NCBI GenBank assembly: GCA_029378245.1
Contig: JARKIF010000006.1
Span: 1,550,001 to 1,614,000 of the forward strand
DNA length: 64,000 nt
Source of the DNA: Roridomyces roridus
Lineage: Eukaryota; Basidiomycota; Agaricomycetes; Agaricales; Mycenaceae
Direction of reading: 5' to 3'
Shown here: positions 55,001 through 64,000 of the stretch, in pieces
How positions within the stretch are numbered: the first letter of the stretch is position 1
Layout of the letters: each line of letters opens with the position of its first letter
Position numbers and translations under genes: made by a program
Notes under the pieces: model-generated
Database searches by the model: none
What the model saw: only the letters and a program-made list of their open reading frames with translations
Told to the model about the DNA's origin: nothing

Positions 55001-58000
55001 TTCAAGCCTGAGCATAAGTGGAGGGCTGACAACTTGTGAGTGTTCTTGGCTTGCAACGCGGCCTGACTAATGACTCTTCTCAACAGGCTCATCGGGTGAC
55101 GGTGCCGTTCAGTTGTTCCTCCTGCCTTGTTGAAGTCACCACTCATCCGATGATTTAGACTTTATGTTGCCAGGATCAAATAGGCCTCACAAATTGTGCT
55201 TGGGTGCGTGGAATACTTGCTGGGCAACGTAGTGGCTGAAAGCCTATAGCACGGCACCCCGCCCAATTGTCTGGACAATGCCTGTCCAGTCGGGCAGACG
55301 GTCATCTGTAGGTGTCCATTCACTCTCTCGAACAGCCATTGTTCCTGACTTCCAGACCAGACAACGACTATCAGGGTGATGCGTCAAGCTCCTGCGTCGG
55401 CAACGATCGCAAATTCTGCTGCGATACTCCGAATGGTTTGTTTACTACTCGAAACTTGTTCGGTGTTGTCCAAAATCTTTGCAGATGCCGCATTCTCGCC
55501 TATCTCTCCCCTCGACGTTTTCCCCGCAGGTGAAATTGAGGTCATCACCTTTGCTGTAAGGGCCGTACATACCTTGTTTCTTTTTCCCTCTCATTGCGGC
55601 TGCAGGTCGATTTCGACGACAACCAAGGGACATCTGATGACACGCAGACTGGCGCAGGCTCAAGTGGTATCGACGGCGATGGAATGGAGGAGGATTCACC
55701 GGTGTGTGCTTTGTGCCCATACCTCGCTCTTTCTAAACAGTCCAGTTTTCGTCTGTGTTCATCTCGTCGCCCAATGCCGCCTCCGTGAGCTCTCTGGACG
55801 TTGAGTCCGACTGGGCAATCACCAACTGTGATCCTGCGAGCGACCAATCTCAATCTGTGTGTACACACTAGCACCCTCTCCGAAGCATGCTTAAGTGTGT
55901 CTAGGTTCTGGCTTACTGCACGTGCCCCATTGAGGACGAAGATTGTGGTTGCGGTCATGTATTCATTGGTCAAGCCAATGACACCATTGTCAAACTTCCG
56001 GACACCTGTGGACTTGGACCATACGCTCGTGTAGTTTCGCTCGAGCCTCACCCTGATCAGACGGTTCTGTCGGCAGATCACGCGGCGAGGAAGAGGAACA
56101 CTGATCCGGTCTACTCTCTCGTGTTCGACTACTTGTGAGCGCTTTTTTATGTAGTTTGAGCGTGGTTACAGCTGACCTTTGTAGATTCACGGACATTGCG
56201 GAGGAGAATGGGCCGGTATAGTGCGTACTATTGAATTACTGGATTTTGAACCAAGCTTACAATCCATGAAGCATGCGGGCAGACATGGTAAGAGCGGTAC
56301 CTTAACGGTTTTTGCGCTGCTGATCTGCCCTAGACCGACTTGCCTGGCTATTGGGATTCGGTTGTTGACAGCACTCCCGACTCCACTACCGATCCACTCC
56401 GAAAACGGGACTTGAACTTCCATTCTCCGCGCGGATTGGAAAAGTAAGCAGCATCTACTCTCTGGTGCTTTTTCAACAATTCTCTCAGGCGTTGGACTGG
56501 CTCGTTTGCAAACTGGTATGTGTATTCTGAATAGTCGTTAGCATGGCTCATGGTCTGTAGGCTCTCGAAACTCAACACCCTCACCAAAGGGGACTCGATT
56601 TCGAGGAATTACCATTGGTCCGACACATATACAATTTTTCATCAGGAAGAAGTAAGTTCAAATATCTGTCCTTGTGATGTTTGGAGAACAAACTGGCACA
56701 TAGGCATGCCCCAATTTCCAAAGCAGTCTTGATATCAGTAAGCGGCTCCAATCATCTTCGTGCTTTGACCATAGCAACTCTCCACAGGTGTCACCGGGTA
56801 CGGTCCTGCAATTCAAGCCCAGACTGGACTTGCTCACTTTTTTCTCTCTTAGGTTTGCTTCAGTCAACAGTCAATTCGGATATTATCTCGAGGTTAAGAT
56901 TGTGCCTCCATCTATACAACAGGCATACGTGTATTTCAAAGCCGGTGCCGGAGCGGAGGGTGCGGATGAACTTTCCTTATCTTTGATTTCGATGCTAACA
57001 GATCACAAAGCCGCTTTTACCATTACCGGCGTTGCTTCTGCTTCATGGGACAGCGGGCGCTATGAGCTGATCAACTTTGGGTTCCCTGGACTGTGCGTCT
57101 TTATTTTCGCAGCAACTCCCAGACTCATCGAGTGACTCAAGTTACTATCCGGGATTGCTGACGCTTGGTCCTTCAGTAAGCCATGTTGACTTTTTTGGGT
57201 GTCCTCAAAACTAAATCTTCGGCAGCTGCATCTGTATGGGGAGCTGTCCGGACAGCTGTCGCTGTCGGGAACGTACAAGACCTCTGTGATGTACAATTTC
57301 CCTCCTCTGGACTTGAGTTTCGGGAAACAAGACTCCAATGCCGGGCAAAGCAACTTTGGCACCGCGGTTCAGCCAACCAATAATTTCGGCAGTATGGTAT
57401 CCCTTTCTCCCTCCAGACTCTTTCTGATTGTTCTCTTCAGCCGTTGACTACAATGTCGGGTGGAATGTCGAGCTCACGGGCTCTGCCGATGTTCATCTCG
57501 TACCGAGCTTGCAACTCGGCATCAGTATTCTCGGCGGGAGTCTTCTTGATGGACAAGTATTCGTTGAAGCGGATTTGTTTGCGGGTCTGTCTATTTCAGG
57601 AAGTGTCTCGAACTCGGTAGGTCTACGCTTGACCCAGACGACATCAGCTTATCTTTGAACAGGTTGCGCCAAACTTTTGTGTCACACCGGTCTATGGCGT
57701 CAATTTGAACGCCGGGTTGACTGGCTCCGTGCTTTTCTGGGAATCCGGTCCAAGTGCGTTCTGATAGTTTCCTTGCGATCACCTGAATGCTGATGCGTGT
57801 TCAGTCTCAACCACGTTCTATTCGGTTCAAAGTGACTTGGGCTCCGGCTGCTTCAACAGTATTGACGAGCCGACCGCATCGGATAGTTCTTCCAGCAAGA
57901 AACGCACTTCGCTCGAAGCCTTCGCGGGTCAGCCACTGGCGTATTCAGCCTCGGTCGGGGAGAGATTCTCTCTCGAGCCATCTGCGCGTACCGTTCACCC

Positions 58001-60070
58001 CACAAGTAGCTGGGAGCGTCCAGGCCTTCGTGGGGAGACTGAACTCGACAAGCGCGCCATACCCTTCCTCCCTGGGAATCTCTTCTGTCCTGCCGTGGAT
58101 TCGGACATCAGCGCCGACTCTTCGAATTGGTGCGCAGTTTCTGATTCAACCCATCGGAAATTGAACTCGTTGATAGTGATCCGTATGCGGGGGATTCGCC
58201 TGGGCTGTCTCGGAGGGCTCTCGACGAAGAAGAGCTTCTCTGGGAGGGGTATTTCATTCCGACTCTGAACAACACCGACATTGGCAGCTATGTTTCCAAA
58301 GAAGCAGAGCTCTATCACACTCTATCCAAGCGCGCGAAAGACGGTGCCTCGCTCATGAGTTGTACAGGTGGTTTCACCAGTGAGTTCGTTTTCGTTGCCA
58401 TGGTTTACAGTACCGAATATTCGTTTTGCAAGTACCCATTGCGGTCTATCAATCACTGAATGTCAATGGATACTTCGACCTGGCTTCTCCCACGACTTTG
58501 AGTGGTAATGTCAAGGGGTACTCTATTCCGCCGTACTACACCACGAAAACGTGGGTTTCTCCAGTAGTGCAGTATATGTTTGACTCACAAGGTTTTAGCA
58601 CTAAGGGTCTACCCGCTCTGACCGCTACAAGAAATGTCGGTTTTCTCTGTTTCTTTTAACCCTCGAACTAATTCAGCGGCATAGGGAGCTGTCATCTACG
58701 GAAGGGAGCATGTCTATGTTCGTGCACCTGCATTTTCTTGCGCGTGATCTCACTTTAGTCGCGATTCTAGGAGCAGAGCATGTGTGAGTGTGCTAGCTGT
58801 CGCTGTCGTATTTGCCTGATAGATTTATCAGCAAGTCTCTTCATCGACTACCTACAGCAATTCGAGAATGTCTGGACGGATGGTTCAGGCGACGACTTTT
58901 GTCACTGGGTCCTCCACAATTTGTCCGTCTACTTGCACCCATGTTTCGTGGCGTTGATCCGAGACATCCAGGTTCACGACCCCAGCGTATTCATCCGGAA
59001 CTAAGCCCGTCAATGAACAAATCGGCGACTGCTACCCCTCGCAGGCGAATTCCAAAAGTGCCGGGATTCCTGTTCTCGAACAGCGTGCCAAGTGTGTATC
59101 GAGGTTGCTCCCCACTTGTGACTCCGGACACTGACGCAGATGCAGCGAATACAAGCAAAGCGCGATCTATTTCCCGGAGTTCGCCCAAGACTCAGCTTTG
59201 TCCAAGACGCCCGGTATTATCAGCACATGTAAGACTGTTGTGGCCTTGTTCTTTTGACTCAACTTCGTCTCAGCGACGTTTACCGGTGACTGTCCCACGG
59301 CACAAGTGGCAACCCTTCGTGCTTTGGCGGTGATCACTCGTGAGTAGCTATTCGTTCCCGCTCGTGCCGCTGACATCGGAGTCCTCGCCAGCCTTCATGA
59401 ACGTGAGTTGGCCTTGGGTTTTTTGGTATGACGGTACTGATGGACTGGCTTGATCAGAGCCTGGTTGCCCAAAATGCCTTCACACGCAACCACGACTGTA
59501 TAAGAGGAGTCTATCAGGTACGAGATTCCACTGTTCTCAAAGCACTGATTCAAAAATGGCCTATTAGACTTGGTTCACGGAGTACAAAGTAAATAGCATA
59601 GGCGTGGCCCCGGCGGGCGGTATCCCCACCGTCACCGAATTCATTGACGAGTATAATTCTTGGTGCGCAGTCTTGGGCGTACGAAAATTCCTTGTTTAAC
59701 CTCGAATTTGCAGGGTCAAGACCATCGTGCAGGGCATCCAGCCGGCAGTAGTGGCGGAAATGGGGAGGCTCATCCCTCTATTCAAAGGCAATGCTCAAAC
59801 CGATGTGAAACTAAGCAGCAAGTCGGATGTCTTACTGAGAGCCCATCTGACGGTTAGTTTGAACAGCCAATGCGGTCATCTCGAATTGGGCCAACCTCGA
59901 TCCCGCCGTACCCGCCAGCAAGTCTTGGCAACCAGACAATAACCTGGTCAGTCCCTCCACGTTTCCCATGGAAAACTCTCACCCAAGTTCTCAAGAATAC
60001 GGCAACGGGTGATGTTGTGGGCATTGACACTGTCACTATGGCCGATTTGACCACGCTAATGAACAAGTAA
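52090..60070 (+). CDS. Killer-toxin-type GH18 chitinase with hevein-like domains (subgroup C)
   Basis: ATG at 52090 with signal peptide (MGTSGRSITLALTAIFLLQPVSA, split by intron 1). Order: an N-terminal chitin-binding region with hevein-like cysteine blocks (PCSNGACCNSETGYCGH; ECPLNVCCSQFGFCGTT; EDFCGEGCTSNC), then the GH18 barrel (KRIGYYEGWAAARSCDAWSP; VFLSIGGWTFNNA; FDGIDIDWEYP; MTYDLHGVWD; GIGFYGRSFEL; GTMIWSVDQD). The DxxDxDxE catalytic motif is complete but assembled across an intron (about 53298-53350). After the barrel come the long Cys-rich and C-terminal regions of the killer-toxin alpha-like chitinases (SCTWRGKPTSDGICDGTCLP; CVGNDRKFCCDTPNG; SVSSLDVESDWAITNCDPAS). The protein ends SKSWQPDNNL, then VDTVTMADLTTLMNK-like residues and TAA at 60068-60070. 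More than 25 exons. Secreted; cuts chitin. Exons around 58680-59350 were not resolved, so a lesion there cannot be excluded. Confidence 0.75.
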
Positions 60071-61432
60071 GCTCTGCTGCTCTTCTCTGTGACTTGCAAT
60101 CGGGCTGACGATTGTTAGTGTGCCTACGATCAGTTGGGCAAACTCCCTTCCTTGAGAACATAAATAGTTACTGTCATTCATGTCAATTTATTTGGGCTCA
60201 TCGCGACGCGTCCGATTGCATCAAACACGTGATCGCAAACACACGTGGATCTTCCGGCCTCCAGCCTCCTCTCCTCCATGTTTGAAGTGGTTCTGCAGGC
60301 CCCTCTCCTCTCCACTCCATGTTCAACTCTGGGTTACTTCCAACTGGCAACTTTGAATTCCAGGTTGATTTCAGGCTTCCAGCTGAAGAACGAGTCGCGA
60401 ACGACATTATTTTGCGCTGGTACTACATAAGTACATATTTAAACCCCCTTGGCCTCCCCCCCAATGACACAGATAAGGTCATGTGACAGCAGATAAGGTC
60501 ATGTGGTTTGCTTCGCGTGAGTTCGATACAGTGTGGTGTCAATGTTTTTTTATGCAAATTGCAGCCTGGCCTCCTCAACCTCTCAGAACCTAAATTAACC
60601 AACTCAACCTAACTTGAACCTGACCTATGAGATCTAACCACCAGTCACTGTGGATATTGCACCTAACTGCCCATTCACTGTGGATTCTCAGCAAATTCTC
60701 AGAGTGGCATTCACAGCCGAGGCTGCAGGGGAGATGTTGAAAGTCTGTGTGGAATGATGCCATTGAACCGAACCGAACCGAACCTTTCTAACCGCATTGA
60801 TGGAGCAGCAGTTGCAGGAGTGCAAAAAATAAATAAAATAAAACGCACACCACCAGAATTGAACATGGAGCCACGACAAATAGCCAATCAACTAAGAACA
60901 GCATCAATACCGACGACCTCTCCAAATGTCAAAAACAGACACGTGCCTTGATATCGATCCGATATGCCTTTTTTGGACATGTCATTGGGGGGGAGGCGTG
61001 CGCCAGCTTACATATTTCATACTGTGAAGCACCGCTACGTCGTCTCTGCAGGTCTTATTTTGCTGATTTCTCCTCCTCCCAACACCGAGGTTTTCAAGTT
61101 CGAGAATCCAACTTGAATCCAACGCTGAAAAGATGACATCATCATGATCATGACAAGCCACGTAACCTGCGGAGTTCCGTTGTGACCGATGCCGTCGACG
61201 CGCACGAGTCCTGCCTCAAGCTTCCGACGTCCACCGGTACCGCATACCCGAACAAGCTTTGCCTTGACGTCAACCTCTGGCTTCTTTCTCAGATCCCGCC
61301 CGGTGCCGTCGACGTGCAGGTCGATGCGGCAGACAGAGGTTTCGACGCTGACGAAGACAGGACATCAAACGGCGGCCGGCGCCTCAAGAACACCTGTAAT
61401 CGCCACTTTCTCTCATCCCATTCTCATCTACC
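60071..61432. other. Intergenic with repeats
   Basis: No supported gene. Contains copy 2 of the dispersed repeat (60376-60405 and 61031-61052), a 20-bp-period duplication of AGATAAGGTCATGTG (60481-60495, 60501-60515), a run of AACCT/AACCTAA words (about 60565-60630) and GAACC repeats (about 60767-60785). The last 200 bp are the upstream region of the reductase. Confidence 0.5.
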
Positions 61433-62725
<1,293 letters not shown>

Positions 62726-62865
62726 GTACTGTGAGTATGAGTGGAATTTGTCGAGTCGTTCTCTGACTTTTTGGTAGTGTACTTAGGTAGTGTACTTTGG
62801 TATGAATCGCCGGAAGGCTGAAGCTGCTGTTATATTCGTTCAACTCGGCTCGATGGAACGATGAG

Positions 62866-63802
62866 TTGCCCCTTCTGAAATGTCTAAAACGAGACTTTCT
62901 CAGTGTCATTCCGTGCCACCCATGTTCATCTTCACTGTTGGAGATATTCTTGGCACGGTTGAATGTGGAAGGACAGGACCTCCATATTTCGCTGTTTCCG
63001 GATTACCTGATTTGCATCCACGTCTTTGTCGCGGAGACTAGTCCAGTGGTAGAAGACGTGACTAGGGCGGACAAGAGGTAAACTTTGAGTTGAAAACTGG
63101 ATGGGCACTCACTGTTTTCCTAGCGCTTTCCAAGGATATTTCATTGTCCAGATTTTCAAGAATCTGACTCGCAGAATCGCAAACCAGAGTATCGAACTTG
63201 ATACCGTGACCACGGTTCTGAAAATAGTCGTGCGGGTGGTTCAATCAGCCGTGAAACAGCCGGTGGAACTCATCAAGAACAACTCTGGTCCCGAATGGCT
63301 GTTTGACTTTTGCAGCAGACTTCTTTCTTGTTGGGATGGGAATACTAAAGCGGCAGAGACCGTCCACGCGGCACTCACTCTCATGCCCCGATATCTCAAC
63401 ACGCGCTGGGAACAGTCGCTCCATATAGCAGACACCAGCTGGATCTACCGCGCTCTGGATCATCTCCCGCAAAAGGACGTCGAGTATCTGCACTCGGCAG
63501 TCCTGGACTTTTTGCAACTTTTACTCTCCTGCAAAGGTGGCCTGGACACGAAACCGCCGATTTCGTCCTTCCGAATTATCGTGCAACAAATTTCGCTGGT
63601 GGAGAACTCGTTGTGCTGGAACTTGAAAATCGCTTTCGCGTATTTGAACAGCGCCAGTCGGCGAAGGTGCTTCAATGATGGAGATATCCAGGACATCGTG
63701 TTGGAAAAATCGCTGGGGCGGTCACTGGAGGAGATAACGACCATATCAAGGCTCTCGCTGTGGCGAGGAGCTGGGTTGTTCCCGACACACGGGTTGGCTT
63801 AA
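62866..63802 (+). CDS. Unknown helical protein
   Basis: Two exons join cleanly: up to 63079 (LPLLKCLKRDFLSVIPCHPC to VVEDVTRADK) and from 63122 (AFQGYFIVQIFKNLTRRIAN), through a 42-nt intron GTAAAC...CCTAG. The second exon runs to TAA at 63802 (RGAGLFPTHGLA). The product is rich in Leu with long amphipathic helices (VLDFLQLLLSCKGGLD, SLVENSLCWNLKIAFAYLNS), which could form an alpha-solenoid. No ATG opens the first exon in frame; the frame is closed by a TGA near 62803, so an upstream exon or a degenerate start must be assumed. Not recognised. Confidence 0.4.
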
Positions 63803-63891
63803 ATGTACGATTTATGTAATGAGAACGAACCATTTTACTACTACCGAGTCGGAGAGATTCTGTAAGAAATAAAGAATGAAACCTTACAGAC

Positions 63892-64000
63892 TCAGGCGTT
63901 GTCGTAGCTCGGCGTTGGGAGGGGATACGACGAGGTCCAGGCAAAGAGGTCGGCGGATTCGGCATACTTGTAGCCATTGTCCGACCCTGTCTTTGGCGGC
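63892..64000 (-). CDS. Last exon of a minus-strand gene leaving the window
   Basis: On the minus strand from 64000 the frame reads PPKTGSDNGYKYAESADLFA and ends SYDNA with TGA at 63892-63894. Composition (Tyr, Ser, Trp, no charge clusters) suits the end of a secreted or extracellular protein. Too short to assign. Confidence 0.4.
   Translation of the reverse strand, partial: PPKTGSDNGYKYAESADLFAWTSSYPLPTPSYDNA

Overview
The window reads as nuclear DNA of a mushroom-forming basidiomycete (Agaricomycetes). The genes are broken by many short GT-AG introns of about 45 to 60 nt. The recognisable families fit that group: a fungal integrase-core protein, an F-box/leucine-rich protein, orphan multi-pass membrane proteins, a killer-toxin-type GH18 chitinase, LysM proteins, a LINE with a proline-rich ORF1, and a Ty1/copia element. 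I recognise no bacterial operons, CRISPR arrays, rRNA or tRNA. Exon limits were worked out by reading splice sites by eye and are approximate unless stated.

Layout. 1-4242 (-): a long multi-exon gene, cut by the window edge, whose N-terminal half has HxD and HGG motifs like a 2-oxoglutarate/Fe(II) dioxygenase, possibly TET/JBP-like, followed by a lysine-rich tail and a long helical region. About 4840-11120 (+): a LINE whose ORF1 is broken by one stop; ORF2 carries endonuclease, a degenerate RNase H-like block, reverse transcriptase and a C-terminal CCHC. 11370-12415: a tandem array with an exact 173-bp period. 12847-18061 (-): an F-box gene, an integrase-core gene with one premature stop, and an unknown gene with one premature stop. 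19294-22504 (+): a probable two-domain alpha/beta protein and a 7TM-like protein.

22640-41376 is a segmental duplication zone. One membrane-protein family (called P here) is present four times: copy A is decayed, B is intact, C is split by transposons, and E is inverted and internally deleted. Copies A and C still face remnants of a divergent partner (called M here). Copy C is hit twice: a TA-flanked element containing a foldback with perfect 78-bp arms lies in its first intron, and a 6650-bp CACTA-like element (TSD AAC) lies in a coding exon. That CACTA-like element itself contains a structurally complete Ty1/copia element with 260-bp LTRs that look identical (TSD ACTGC).

42215-46410 holds a clean Ser/Pro-rich gene and two unknown minus-strand genes. 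47591-60070 is the most coherent functional unit: a secreted protein with about eleven LysM modules, transcribed divergently from a very long killer-toxin-type chitinase with signal peptide, hevein-like cysteine blocks and GH18. The two share a 746-bp intergenic region with a 14-bp tandem repeat. Both products should be secreted and act on chitin. 61433-64000 holds an aldo/keto reductase, an unknown helical gene, and the last exon of a minus-strand gene that leaves the window.
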